NCBI RefSeq assembly: GCF_028476545.1
Contig: NW_026732523.1
Coordinates: 248,001 to 312,000, forward strand
Length of the DNA stretch: 64,000 nt
Direction of reading: 5' to 3'
Source of the DNA: Physella acuta
Taxonomy: Eukaryota > Mollusca > Gastropoda > Physidae
The position numbers and the translations under genes were made by a program. Below the pieces are notes generated by a model. It was not told the origin of the DNA. It did not search any database and was given only the letters and a program-made list of their open reading frames with translations. Shown here piece by piece: positions 8,204 through 20,735 of this stretch; positions within the stretch are counted from its first letter, which is position 1, and every line of letters starts with the position of its first letter.

Positions 8204-10540
8204 TTCACTGCGTGTTCACTGAAGACACGCATATTTATTACCATATTATTTAACTAGTTGCAACAATAATTAAAATAAAACGTCACAGGCTCTAAAAAAA
8301 CATCAAAGCCAAATGTAGTCGTTCGCATCGCTATGTTAACCTTTTAAAAAACGATAGAACGCGATTTTGATTCCAATTATAAATGTCCTCCTTATTAGCA
8401 GCGGTTATTGGCCGTTACCGCCGTATAATTTTTATTTCAACTTTTACTTGTTTTTGTTAATCTCATATTGAGTTTAAAAGGTGACTTTTTTTTAAAAATT
8501 ACTTAAAATAATAAAACATCGAGACTAACTGTATTTAATGGGATTATGTTCATTTTTTATTAAGCTTTCTAACTAGCATATTTATTTTAGGTTTATCCAT
8601 TTAGCAGCCTATGCAAAATGTCTCACAAACTAGGTACCCTATTAGCGTATCAATACCGCATTTTTATGTTCCTTCATTTCATAGGAATTATGTCACCAAT
8701 TTTTATACATTTCTTTTCTTAAAGAATGTTAATAATTAAACTAGTAAACGAGTAGCTTCAAATTTAATAAATTATCCATTTTAAAATAGTAAAAATTGTA
8801 TGAGTTGAGCTAATTTGTTGCGGCCTATACTACGTGCTATTAATGTTTGAATTAGGTATACGATAACTCAAAACAAAGTTGAAATTAAGTTATACGTAGA
8901 ATGATTTACAACTAAAAATAATGACACCAAGGTTGATTTTAGTAAGACTGTACGATTTTTAGTTTAATTTTTAAAAACGAAGATCATCTTTTTGGTAATT
9001 ATAAAAGAGGCTTAAATCTAAAAATCGAGAGAAGCGGTATCGCTAATGTTTTGTCGCTATATCCGTTGGTATTTAAATCAATAAAAAAAAGAAAACATTC
9101 AGACTTAATTTGAATTTAGTGTGAGTCGGTACATTTTTAATGTGATTTTCACAAATGTTTTTTACTTTCTTCTTCAGCTGTTTACAAGCTGTAAAACCCG
9201 ACTAACAAAATAGACCAAGTGGGCCTAAGTATTAGCGATATCGATACTACCTTTATCCGCTTTTGTATTCCGTTATATTTGTATTTTATTATTAAGCCAT
9301 TAGGTATATTTAAAATGTAAAATAAAGATGTATCTAAGCTGTCTTAAACATTATAAGCCAAAGGTGGATATTATTAATTGAACAGTGGTTGATTAAATTC
9401 ACCAAGTAGACTGTGCGGGATCCAAAATGTTATTAATATAAGACATATTAGTTAAAAACACAATATTTTACGAGTGTGTTCATTCTATTGTAACAAGCTG
9501 AATGTGTACACTGATAGTCTTCATTTATTTCATATCCCATTAGTTTATCTTGCTAAAGAATAAAACTTACCCTTGTAAACAAAGGCCTATATTTATTTGC
9601 TTGATACCCACACACACAAATGACGATTGCATAAGGAGAGGGGGGGGGGGAACTTTCTGAGTTAAAGACCTTTGACTCGGTTGCGAGTTAAGTTGCTTCT
9701 TTTGTCATGTTAGTTTTGTCATGTTAGTTTTGTTAGATTGATTTTTCGAATACTACATCTAAAAATGAAGTTGAAAATATGTAAAGTATGGTTGATAAGT
9801 TAGCTATGTAGTCCTAGGGTACCTTTTGCTTTTCTAAACGTAGTACGGAATACCCTACCCGGCCTGGTGATCGTAGGTCATCCCACGACCAAGCTGTCCC
9901 TCACGTTCAAAACCAGGTGGCAAGATGTCGTAATTATAACTGGAGGCAACAGTCGGACAGAAACCCTCGTGTCTAGCGTCATTCTTGCTCAATTCTTGAT
10001 AACGTTGCTGTTTTTTACTCAGCCAGTTTTTTTTTTAATTTATACTGTTACTGTGACGCCTGAGTTAAATGATTGAATCTATCCAGTAATATAATTTTAT
10101 TTAAATAATTCTTAATAGACCACTTTTAAATTAAATAATTTATTAATATCTTGGTAGAGATACTCTATGCAGATTTAAATGCATTACAAATACTTATTTG
10201 AAAATTTTATAATTGTGCGCATGTGCAGATTTATTTCCCTTTCGCCTTTTTTCTCTACTCTCGACGTGACCAATTTTTGTTTTCATTTTCAATAGTCTTA
10301 GTTGTCCCCGCAATTTTTACACCGTTTATCCTATAAACGTAAATTTGGTATCATGTTGCAACATTTAGTCCCCTTAATACAACCCATTCGTTATTTTGTC
10401 ATTTTAATTATTTAAAAAAGTGTGTGCATCTAGCTAATGTTAGCGAATAAATGTAATGGATTATTATTGGTTATTGCTAGTTGAAAACTATTCCCAACGT
10501 TGAGCAAAATCTAAATTCACCGAGTCCTCATCTCTATACC
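8204..10540. other. AT-rich stretch without recognised gene
   Basis: No known repeat module or gene is recognised over 2.3 kb. The base composition is AT-rich except for a short GC-richer patch at about 9850-9990. That patch has an open reading of 69 codons (9867-10076, plus strand) which I do not recognise and which shows no splice or start context. A G run lies at about 9639. This may be the least invaded original sequence on the left side. Confidence 0.5.
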
Positions 10541-10584
10541 TGAAATGGACTAAGCAACTATTACCAAACTCTACAATTGGGTTG

Positions 10585-11745
10585 CGCCCATTCCTGTTCC
10601 CTCTAGGTCGAGAGACCTGGAGAGCAGCAACCCATACTACCATTCAGGTGGCTTAATGAAATCATGGGCCCCACCCTTTGCAGCTAAGTCAACAACAATA
10701 ACTCTTAATCTACCCGAAGAGGAATGTCCAGATCCTTATTCAACTGCAACTGACTCACCTACAATAAAAGTACATATTACTTCAAGAGCTCAACCAAGCT
10801 TACGAGGTCATATAATAAGACATCTCATTAGCAATCATCAAACTCTTCTACTCAACTATGGCAGAGCTGACACCTGGTACTTCTCCTCACAAGCCCCTGA
10901 CGTCACCACAATGGACAACACATGAAAAACACACGGTCCATATACATTGCATTTCTCACTTTATGAAGACGACAAAATCAACGGGACCATTAGATGGGCA
11001 TTCCCTACATTTGACAAGGCTACACTTATACAAGCACCACGCCTATTCGGGAATAAAGAGCCATCCATAAACACAATCCCACACACTAATTAGCGTACCC
11101 CATCTGTCTACACCGATAACCCACCAACTCTCCCACACTACATCAAAATAAACTACAAAAACAAATCACAAACTATCCTAATCGCAATCGCCGGGAGAAG
11201 TCAAACGTGTCAAATCTGTTCCTCCACCCTACACTGGACGAACCATTGCCAACAAACGCCTTCAGACACACCACTGCAGGAAGACCCAACAGATCAACCA
11301 ACAGCTCCAGCAAAAACAACGCAGCCGACAACCCTAAAACCAGCACCACGATCAACTACAAAATTAACAACTCCTATTACAACAGGGATCGCAATACAGC
11401 CAGTCATTTCCGTTCCCCAAAGGCCAGTCATGAACACATCGGAATCAACGGTCTTGAACACGCCAACATCTGAATCAACGGTCTTGAAGACGCCAACATC
11501 TGAATCAACGGTCTTGAAGACGCTAACATCTGTCCATGGCGAAGCAGCACAACAGCCAACAACAAGCATGTATGCAGTCACCACCCAGATCTCGACACCA
11601 CAGAAAGAAACTTCCGGCCCTCAAATCTCACCACAACAAACAATCGTGGTAACATCAACAACAAACAATCGTGGAAACATCAACAACCAAGAGGAAGAAA
11701 GAGGACAGCACAGAAACGGAGAAAAAATCAAAAGCTGCTAAAGTT
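10585..11745 (+). pseudogene. LINE ORF1 (type A), nearly full length
   Basis: The reading starts in VERPGEQQ-like N-terminal sequence (GGLMKSWAPPFAAKSTTIT), then RGHIIRHLISNHQTLLLNYG, RADTWYFSSQAPDVTTMDN, KTHGPYTLHFSLYEDDK and the zinc knuckle CQICSSTLHWTNHC (C-x2-C-x4-H-x4-C). A Ser/Thr-rich linker contains three SESTVLKTPT decapeptides. Stops occur after MDN (10922) and after IPHTN. The C2H2 fingers are absent and the sequence runs into a spacer module at 11790. ORF1 proteins of this kind bind LINE RNA. Confidence 0.75.
11449..11690 (+). repeat. 30-bp and 25-bp tandem repeats in ORF1
   Basis: Three units of a 30-bp repeat (GAATCAACGGTCTTGAAGAC plus CCAACATCT) encode SESTVLKTPT. About two units of a 25-bp repeat (ACAATCGTGGAAACATCAAC) follow near 11638. 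The related copy at 58400-59880 has seven and about eleven units. Confidence 0.85.
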
Positions 11746-11789
11746 AATGAAGGTGACAACCAGTCAGCACTCACCACCCCGTTTTAGCG

Positions 11790-11900
11790 CTTGTAAAAGC
11801 TCGTTAACATAAAGGATATTAGACATGCCTTTCCCCTTACTATTTAGCACCGTTATACAAATAACGTAATAAGTCACACGATCCGAAGATTGATTATAGA
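11790..11900 (+). repeat. Spacer module copy 2 (partial)
   Basis: TTAGCGCTTGTAAAAGCTCG through ACGTAATAAGTCACACGATCC matches the spacer modules at 5925 and 55650. It is joined directly to the end of an ORF1 relic and lacks the part next to the 15-bp array. Confidence 0.6.
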
Positions 11901-11959
11901 CCACACCCTGAAGGGCAACAACTCTGACCCGCTAGAAAGATTGAAGAAATGTACACTGG

Positions 11960-12180
11960 ATGTCTGGACAGAATTAATGCGCTTTCTTTTTCCTCGTGTG
12001 TATTATAGCAGAGTCCATCATACTGTGTTTATTTCAGTCTTTTTCTCCCAGGATGGGTGGGGGGGGAGGGGTAACTGGTAAAAGTATATACTTTCTATAA
12101 ACATTCTATTTCGTTCGCGGTAGGCGAAGGTGGGGGGGGGGGGGGGAGGGGAAGCCTAAGAAGGAACTCTGATCCCCACA
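11960..12180. mobile_element. G-tract MITE-like repeat, copy 1
   Basis: The segment with GTGTATTATAGCAGAGTCCA, a G tract, GGTAAAAGTATATACTTTCT, a second G tract and CTGATCCCCACACC matches 60070-60295 closely. It matches 49160-49310 and 51705-51850 more weakly. It has no ORF. The ends are not defined, so its class is open. Confidence 0.5.
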
Positions 12181-12194
12181 CCTGAATTAATCCC

Positions 12195-12375
12195 GAACAC
12201 ACACACACAACATTCGTCCACTAATCCCACAACACACACAACATGCGTCCACTAATCCCACCACACACAACATGCGTCCATTAATCCCACCCACACACAA
12301 CATGCGTCCACTAATCCCACCCACACACAAAATGCGTCCACTAATCCCACCACACACACAACATGCGTCCATAAT
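12195..12375 (+). repeat. 28-bp minisatellite
   Basis: About six units of CAACATGCGTCCACTAATCC with an ACCACACA spacer run up to a C tract. Two further units occur at 60320-60375, again just upstream of a 15-bp array, so this minisatellite is part of the same upstream arrangement. Confidence 0.85.
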
Positions 12376-12514
12376 CCCCCCCCCCCCCAAAAAAAAAAAA
12401 GCAAACACCCCCAACTCAACTAACATACTCACAGTAAACACATTCACACCAACAGTAGATAAAATTGTACACACATCAATGCAAATCATTTGCCTTGCCT
12501 ACACTACAACACAA

Positions 12515-13200
12515 TCATTTCGCCCACACTAAATTTTCCCACACTAAATTCTGCCAAACTAAATTCTCCGTCACTAAATTATCGCTCACTGAATTCTTCC
12601 ACACTAAATTCCGCCGCACCAAATTCTCCCACAATGAATATCCCACTCTAAATTGTCGTGTTTACTGAAGTCTCACACACATAATATGTGTAATGGATAC
12701 ATGTAATGGATTATTATTGGTTATTGCTAGTGAATACTATTCCCAACATTGAGCAAAATTCCATCACACACCCCACCCCCCCCCACATGAAAATAAACAT
12801 TGAAACAGATTATTAGTTTTAGTCCCGAGAGTACACCAAGGTGTAACACAGTTCACGGCGGTTTGCTGTCGTCTTTTGTGTGTTTGAAAGTATCGCGCGT
12901 GTGGAACTTTTATGTCAGGGGAGAAAACTAACAATGTTTTTTAAAGGGGAGGTAATTATAAAATTAAACGATAAAATAAAGAGAAAAAATTATTAATACA
13001 TTTTAAACATAAACATGTAAACCGACATTAATATTAATTATAAAAAAAGAAATGTAAAAAAGAAATTTAAACATTTGGTGATTTACCACACACAGTTAAT
13101 TACAACTTCCAGTAATTGTTGATGTCAATCCAACAACAATACTTAAATGTAACTAGTATCATCCAGTTGTAATATTTATACCAAGAATATTGATTATACA
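12515..13200 (+). repeat. SH module copy 3
   Basis: Roughly eight 15-bp units (12520-12650) are followed by a short insertion-like stretch with ATGTAATGGATTATTATTGG, a C tract and the head (12790-13195). The internal stretch is also found at about 10450-10500. Confidence 0.75.
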
Positions 13201-13379
13201 GGTAGTCCAAGTCGTACAGCATTTGAGAACTTATGTCTGCGTATTTTTTTGTGAGCAAATAAATGTAATGGACCACCCCCCACCCCTACCCCCACCCGCA
13301 AAAGCACCCCTCCTTAAAAACACCTGTCAAAAATGGACTTAAAAACTATCGTTCTATTTTGTATATGTATAAATTCAAC

Positions 13380-13437
13380 TATGTTAAATTTGCTGATGTT
13401 AATGTACTTGTATGAAATTGCAAATAAATAAAAAAGA
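13380..13437 (+). mobile_element. LINE 3'-end fragment (type B)
   Basis: GATGTTAATGTACTTGTATG followed by AAATTGCAAATAAATAAAA matches the 3' ends at 30430-30480, 30605-30650 and 43985-44020 on the minus strand. It is a short 5'-truncated insertion. Confidence 0.55.
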
Positions 13438-13494
13438 ATTGAACTTTTTATATTAGATTAAAAAAAAAATAAATAAAATAAACAAATGTAATGG

Positions 13495-14640
13495 GTCAGG
13501 GTCGGCAACCTACGGCTCCATGCACACAAATTAATAATTATCTTATTTTCAGAACTCATTAAAATGTTGCTCTGCAACACTCGGTAATGAACGATATAAT
13601 AATAAATATAAACAATAAACACTCGCTATTGCATTAGAACTAGGCATGCTGCCTAGCTTCGCTTAGGTTTTCAAAAACATTGAGAATTTTAATGCTTAAT
13701 TAATTAGTGATTGGCTGTTATGTGTAGTGCTTACGTTTAAACAGTAACGCTAATTTTAGAGAAATTGTTGTTGTTGTTGTTGAATGTTGTTTGTTGTTTA
13801 TAGCCCGTTTTCAGAGAGATTGATGTGATGTAGGGAAAATTCGGACCGGTCAGTTCTAAAGGTCTTCCGGAGTTTTCTACGATCTCAAACGTTATGAATA
13901 GGTTCCTGGATTTTACAACCAAACATTTGTGGAGTGGTAAGTTCACGGAAATCACGAGCAAGTTAGGAGAATTGGAGGTCTAGTAAAACATGCACGTTAC
14001 GCTGCACAAAAGGACGACTCTACAAGATATGCTGCGAGTTGAGGCACTAATATGTGACGCATAGAATAATCTCCCAGGATAGTAAAGTTAGGTGAAGAAG
14101 TTGGCATTTGGAGTGCTGACGATCTTCGGGTCAACATATTCATGCAAGCCAGCGTTTTCTTACATGAATATAATAAAAAGTAAAGAAGCCGGGACATCCA
14201 GGGCGTCAAGCGTGCGTTCTGCCGCTAGACCACTCCACTTCACTGATTAGCGTTAGGCAAAGTAACAGCGGCTGGGCATTGTGCTGAACACACTACCCCC
14301 CCCCCCCCTTCCTATATATTCCGAGATAATTTAAATTAATTGACTCTATTTCGTATGTCTCATGTATCTGGGGTGCGAACTGGAGATGATTTATACATGT
14401 TTTTGTTATAACAAAGCTCTTTTCTATAATCGTTATTACTTTGTAATTGGCTTTTTACGTCTGTCCGTCTCTCTGTGACTTGATACATGAAGTAAAACTT
14501 CAACGTATGGGTTTTATTGTGTGCTTTTTACATTTGAATATGTCATACATTTTTATATATTTTATCTCTTACATTTCTTAAAATAAATTTAATCTTACCC
14601 TTTAGTTAGTAGAAGTTTTTTTTTATATAAATATCTAAAC
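13495..14640 (+). mobile_element. Composite hAT + SINE repeat, copy 2
   Basis: This is a close copy of 3165-4335 with the same order of hAT fragment, SINE-like segment, C tract and AT-rich tail. It differs by a small GTT expansion near 13770 and by small indels. The hAT part again reads KHLWSGKFTEITSKLGELEV on the plus strand. It ends directly at SH copy 4. Confidence 0.75.
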
Positions 14641-15140
14641 TCGATACAAAAATAGTCTCCACCAAAATCACCCAAACATTCAACTCCCCCATACTAGATT
14701 CCATCACACACTTACCCCTCTCCTCGCCTCACCCCCAACATGGAATAAAAAACTGACAGAGAAGATTTGTGTTAGTCCCGAGAGTGCACCAAGGTGTAAA
14801 ATAATTCACAGCGGTTTGCTGTCGTCTTTTGTTTCTATCAAAATATCTCGCGCAAAGAACTTTTTGCCAGGGGAAAAAACAAAGAATATTTTTTTAAAGG
14901 GAGGTAATTAAAAAATAAACGATAAAAAGAGAAGAACAAATATTAATATATATTGAAACAAAAACAAGTAAACAAACGTTAGTATTAATTATAAAAAAAT
15001 AAGTTCTAAAAAAATATTGTAAAATTTCTGGTGATTAATCACAAAATATTAATTACAACTCCTAGTAATTGTTGGTTGTTATCCCAATAATTTGTAGTCC
15101 CTAGTACCAACCAGCTGTTATATGTATAGCAAGAAGATTA
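14635..15140 (+). repeat. SH module copy 4 (head only)
   Basis: The block begins at CTAAACTCGATACAAAAATA with no 15-bp units before it and runs to CAAGAAGATT. The array appears to have been replaced by the composite repeat on its left. Confidence 0.8.
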
Positions 15141-15269
15141 TTTTATTTATGTTTACCGGCAAATGATAAAAAAAAAAAAAATCATCACTCCTTTGTGGCC
15201 CCTGGGGAGCAAAGGGCTGCAACCACACATCTCCAGCGGACTCGGTTTTGGGCTGCTTTAAAAGTCTCA

Positions 15270-15775
15270 CATAAGTCACTCACTATGCTAGTCGTAATCG
15301 TCGGTAGAAGCCAAGCGTGTTAAATCTGCTCCTCCACCACTCACTGGACAAATCATTGCCAGGAAGCAAATATCTCAACAACACAGGATACAGGGCCACC
15401 CACACCGCAGCAAACTACGGAATCCCCAAAGACGACGAACCAACAAGCAACTCCAATTACGACTGCAGCGAAGCCACCATCAAGGGAATCAACAACATTT
15501 CAAGACACGACAACAAGAAGCTCAAACTCAGATATAGACTAGAAGCAAATGCCACCTCATCAATAAACAGAAAAAAATGAGTACAGCCCGACAAAACAAG
15601 GAAAAACAACCAAAGAACAAAAACGCACGATTTTTATTCACGATTGCACGATATGTAGATTCTGCCCCACCCAGTTCAAAACAGTCTAGAAAGCGGAAAC
15701 TCATGAAGATACAGAACACACAAAATATAAACAGTGCAACTTCTGCAAGGACAAATTTTTTTATTATTCTTAATT
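15270..15775 (+). pseudogene. LINE ORF1 knuckle-to-finger fragment
   Basis: Readings give CQICSSTTHWTNHCQ-like knuckle sequence, a Thr-rich linker, then CRFCPTQFKT and CNFCKDKFF finger remnants. The reading frame changes near 15540. The fragment lacks the N-terminal half and stops at a MITE at 15780. Confidence 0.6.
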
Positions 15776-15779
15776 GATG

Positions 15780-15978
15780 TTCGATCGAACCCCAGGGTTT
15801 CGGTGAGTGAGTCTCAGGGGTTCAGCGGAAGTCAAAACAAACACCCGACTCATTATTCATTGTCGGATTTTGTCAGTCGGAAAGATATAACTATTTATAA
15901 GGGTTCAGTGAATGTGCATTTGAAACTAGTGGGGTTCGGTACTCCTAAAAAGGTTAAGAACCACTGCTGTAGAGGAAA
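15780..15978. mobile_element. hAT-type MITE
   Basis: The right end GGTTAAGAACCACTGCTG is a typical hAT terminus in reverse. The interior has the CGAACCCCAGGGTTTCGGTG and CAGGGGTTCAGCGG phrases common in short hAT elements. The left terminus is not clear and no 8-bp duplication was found. Confidence 0.6.
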
Positions 15979-16835
15979 TAAGCAAATCCGCGTTCACGAA
16001 TACAATCCCGGTTTGGTTAAGCAGTTAGTGCTTATTTCATCTGCGAGTAGATGAAGTAAGCAACATGCCGCTTTCCCCTCTTATAGACGGAAGGCAAAAT
16101 AACATGTTGCTTATTTCCTCACAGAAAGACACGATAAACACTATCAACAATGCAGGCCAATAAAAAAAAATATATCCTGCTGAGGTTTTTTGTTCTACGA
16201 ATAAGCTAGATTGCTATCGACAGTTGTTTTGTTTTTACAGTTTATTCAGTGACTTGATTGTCAATGGTAGCTGGAATCAATAAGGAAATAAGTAGAGTCA
16301 TACCGGGGGGGGGGGGGGGGGGTTGCGTACCCTTTCAAAGGGAAGGGGGGGATGAGATATAGTGGGGGGAGTAGATACAATAGATACAATCCAATAGGAT
16401 GACACCAAACGAAAGATTTCACTTTACAGAATTAGAAAGGAAAAGAATCTTTCTTGACCAGACAATTTTCAACGATTTCTTAAAACTTTTATAACATCTA
16501 TGAGAATCCTGTGACAATATCCGGGATGGGATTGTCACAAAATGACTGCTTATTTTAAATACTCGCATTCCAAGATAGGTATGTGTGTGTAGGGGGGGGG
16601 TGACACACAGAGTTACAGAACAAGGCGTCACCAGGTGTCGTGACTCCACTGATAGGGAACCAGCACACGAGCAAACAACCAGGGACGACAACTATCAAGA
16701 TGCCTCAATTTGTTTGATATCAATACAACAAGTTATAGATTGGTTATGATGTAGGCTTTAGAAAAGATAATACCACGTTTATACTATTTAGAAAAAAAAT
16801 ATATAGAATCCTCTTAAGACCTAGCGATCCATTGG
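15979..16835. other. No gene recognised
   Basis: The stretch contains a long G run near 16305-16322, a second G-rich patch, and two similar GGAAATAAG phrases. Open readings here are short and look like shadows. Nothing is assignable. Confidence 0.4.
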
Positions 16836-16837
16836 AA

Positions 16838-16965
16838 ATATGAAGTAGAGGTTCATATGTTTCTTGACCTTGTTATTAGCCGAGCCGCCTTAACTTTCCT
16901 TAACATGAGTTGGGTACCTATCACAGCTGGACGGACTCAGGAACATTTTAGCCACTTGGACCCGA
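16838..16965 (-). mobile_element. SINE fragment
   Basis: On the minus strand it reads as the central part of the tRNA-derived SINE family (GAGTCCGTCCAGCTGTGATA, GGTACCCAACTCATG, AAGGCGGCTCGGC and the terminal CTCTACTTCAT). The tRNA-like head is missing. Confidence 0.6.
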
Positions 16966-17022
16966 AAGAACGAAATGTGCTCCACAAAAAATGTGTACAT
17001 CTTTGAACCACCCTTACCCTCC

Positions 17023-19750
17023 CCCACAAAATTCTCCCACACTAATTTCTATTACAATAAATTCTCTCACACTAAATTCTCTTACAATAAATTCTCCCAC
17101 ACTAAATTCTCTCACACTAAATTCTCTCACACTAAATTCTCTCACACTAAATTCTCTCACACTAAATTCTCTCACACTAAATTCTCTCACACTAAGTTCT
17201 CCGACACTAAATTCTCCCACACTAATTTCTATTACAATAAATTCTCCCCCACTAAATTCTCCCACACTAATTTCTATTACAATAAATTCTCTCACACTAA
17301 ATTCTCTTACGATAAATTCTCCCACACTAAATTCTCTCACACTAAATTCTCTCACACTAAATTCTCTCACACTAAATTCTCTCACACTAAATTCTCGCAC
17401 ACTGAATTCTCTTACACTAAATTCTCTAACACTAAATTCTCTCACACTAAATTCTCTCACACTAAGTTCTCCGACACTAAATTCTCCCACACTAATTTCT
17501 ATTACAATAAATTCTCTCACACTAAATTCTCTTACAATAAATTCTCCCACACTAAATTCTCTCACACTAAATTCTCTCACACTAAATTCTCTCACACTAA
17601 ATTCTCTCACACAAAATTCTCGCACTCTGAATTCTCTCACACTAAATTCTCTCACACTAAATTCTCTCACACTAAATTCTCTCACACTAAGTTCTCCGAC
17701 ACTAAATTCTCTCACACTAAATGTTATTATAATAAATTATCTCACACTATATTCTCCCACACTAAATTCTCTCACACTAAATTCTCTCACACTAAATTCT
17801 CGCACACTGAATTCTCTCACACTAAATTCTCTCACACTAAATTCTCTCACACTAAATTCTCTCACACTAAATGTTATTACAATAAATTCTCTCACATTAA
17901 ATTCTCGCACACTGAATTCTCTCACACTAAATTCTCTCACACTAAATTCTCTCACACTAAATTCTCCCACACTAAATTTTCTTACAATAAATTCTCCCAC
18001 ACTAAATTCTCCCACATTAAATTCTCTTACACTAAATTCTCCCACACTTAATTCTCGCACACTGAATTCTCTCACATTAAATTCTCGCACACTGAATTCT
18101 CTCACACAAAATTCTCTCACACTAAATTCTCGCACACTGAATTCTCTCACACTAAATTCTCTCACACTAAATTCTCTCACACTAAATTCTCTCACGTTAA
18201 ATTCTCCCACACTAAATTCTCCCACACTAATTTCTATTACAATAAATTCTCTCACACTAAATTCTCTTACAATAAATTCTCCCACACTAAATTCTCTCAC
18301 ACTAAATTCTCTCACACTAAATTCTCTCACACTAAATTTTCTCACACTAAATTCTCTCACACTAAATTCTCTCACACTAAGTTCTCCGACACTAAATTCT
18401 CCCACACTAATTTCTATTACAATAAATTCTCCCCCACTAAATTCTCCCACACTAATTTCTATTACAATAAATTCTCTCACACTAAATTCTCTTACGATAA
18501 ATTCTCCCACACTAAATTCTCTCACACTAAATTCTCTCACACTAAATTCTCTCACACTAAATTCTCTCACACTAAATTCTCGCACACTGAATTCTCTTAC
18601 ACTAAATTCTCTAACACTAAATTCTCTCACACTAAATTCTCTCACACTAAGTTCTCCGACACTAAATTCTCCCACACTAATTTCTATTACAATAAATTCT
18701 CTCACACTAAATTCTCTTACAATAAATTCTCCCACACTAAATTCTCTCACACTAAATTCTCTCACACTAAATTCTCTCACACTAAATTCTCTCACACAAA
18801 ATTCTCGCACTCTGAATTCTCTCACACTAAATTCTCTCACACTAAATTCTCTCACACTAAATTCTCTCACACTAAGTTCTCCGACACTAAATTCTCTCAC
18901 ACTAAATGTTATTATAATAAATTATCTCACACTATATTCTCCCACACTAAATTCTCTCACACTAAATTCTCTCACACTAAATTCTCGCACACTGAATTCT
19001 CTCACACTAAATTCTCTCACACTAAATTCTCTCACACTAAATTCTCTCACACTAAATGTTATTACAATAAATTCTCTCACATTAAATTCTCGCACACTGA
19101 ATTCTCTCACACTAAATTCTCTCACACTAAATTCTCTCACACTAAATTCTCCCACACTAAATTTTCTTACAATAAATTCTCCCACACTAAATTCTCCCAC
19201 ATTAAATTCTCTTACACTAAATTCTCCCACACTTAATTCTCGCACACTGAATTCTCTCACATTAAATTCTCGCACACTGAATTCTCTCACACAAAATTCT
19301 CTCACACTAAATTCTCGCACACTGAATTCTCTCACACTAAATTCTCTCACACTAAATTCTCTCACACTAAATTCTCTCACGTTAAATTCTCCCACACTAA
19401 ATTCTCCCACACTAAATTTTCTTACAATAAATTCTCCCACACTAAATTCTCCCACACTAAATTCTCTCACACTAAATTCTCGTACACTGAATTCTCTCAC
19501 ACTAAATTATCTCACACTAAATTCTCCCACACTAAATTCTCGCACACTGAATTCTCCCACACTAAATTTTCCCACACAAAATTATCCCACACTAAATTCT
19601 ATTACACTAAATTCTCTTTACTAAACGTTCCCACACTAAATTCTCGCATACTGAAATCTCCCACACTAAATTCTCCCACACTAAATTCTCTCACATTAAA
19701 TTCTCGAACACTGAATTCTCTCACACAAAATTCTCCCACACTAAATTGTC
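17023..19750 (+). repeat. 15-bp satellite, about 180 units
   Basis: The unit is CACACTAAATTCTCT with common variants (CCC, CGC, TTAC and TTTCTATTA forms). Since 15 is divisible by three and the unit lacks stops in several frames, it gives a long open reading of SLTLN pentapeptides on the plus strand (877 codons) and REFSV on the minus strand. These are by-products of the repeat. A 79-unit block of 1,185 bp at 17041-18225 is repeated almost identically at 18226-19410. Confidence 0.95.
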
Positions 19751-20235
19751 TCCACCAAAATATCCCAAACATTCAACTCCCCCTTTCTAGATTACATCAC
19801 ACACTCCCCCCCCCCCCCCCACCCACGACACATGGAACTAAACACTGACACAGAATATTAGTTTCAGTGCCGATAGTGCACCAAGGTGTAACACAGTTCA
19901 CAGCGGTTTGCTCTCGTCTTTTGTTTGAGTCAAAATATCTCGCGCGTGGAACTTTTTTGTTAAGGGAGAAAACAGATATTTAGTTGTTTTCAAGGGAGGT
20001 AATTATAAAATTAAATGCTAAAATAAAACGGAAAACAATAATAATATATTTTTAAGAAAAAACAAGTAATTACACATCAGTATAAATTATAGAAAATTAA
20101 AATACAAAATTGTTATTTAAAACTTTGGTGATTAATAACAAAATGTTAATTACAACTCCTAGTAATTGATAATTAATAATCGAATAATTAGAAGTTACTT
20201 ATATCAACCAACTTCAGTATTAATACCGAAAAAAC
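19745..20235 (+). repeat. SH module copy 5 (head of the giant array)
   Basis: The head follows the array directly. It holds a C tract at ~19808, CCGATAGTGCACCAAGG, CTCGCGCGTGGAAC and an ending near TATTAATACCG. It leads into an ORF1 reading at about 20373, an arrangement also seen at 56215-57018. Confidence 0.85.
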
Positions 20236-20372
20236 TCGATATACATCGTTAAATGATATTTTTGTACTTTTTAAAATATTTTATTTTCGCGAAGCTTGTT
20301 ATATATTTCTTTGTAATCCTCGATTACAAAAAAACATACATACATCTCACCTCATTTTCACCAATGTCATTC

Positions 20373-20735
20373 TCCAAGACGACATTTGAAAAAATTGTCA
20401 CCGCCAGCAAAGGGGTTGCGCCCTTGGATGTTCCCCCTAGGTCGAGAGACCGGAGGAGGAGCCACCCGGACTACGGTTCGGTTGGCTTAATGAAACCACG
20501 GGCCCAATCCTTTTCAGATACAGCGAAGTCAACCGATCAATCAACAACCCTCACAATTGAACTGCCTGATGAAGAAAGTCCTGATCTTTTCTCGACTCAA
20601 CCAACACCAAGTACAGTCATGCAGGTGTCATTCAAGCTAACGGCCGTGCCAATCTACGTGGACTCATCATCCGCCAACCCATCAGCCCACACCAAATTTT
20701 GCTAATGAACTAGGGACGAGGAGACACATGGTTCT
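20373..20735 (+). pseudogene. LINE ORF1 (type A) N-terminal part
   Basis: A start at ATG 20373 gives MSFSKTTFEKIVTASKGVAP, then SRDRRRSHPDYGSVGLM, DTAKSTDQSTTLTIELPDEE and SPDLFSTQPTPSTVMQV. A frame change near 20630 moves the rest (RGLIIRQPISPHQILLMN, GRGDTWF) to another frame, and the copy ends abruptly at 20735. The RNA over the SHPDYGSGGL codons forms the AGCCACCCG/CGG.TGGCT hairpin shared with the U2-associated element. The start fits the copies at 37160 (minus) and 57018. Confidence 0.75.

Noticed and set aside
16991-19624. 877-codon open reading of SLTLN pentapeptides, and long minus-strand REFSV readings
   Set aside because: The 15-bp unit has no stop in several frames and its length is a multiple of three, so long readings arise automatically. 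They lack start context and codon bias.
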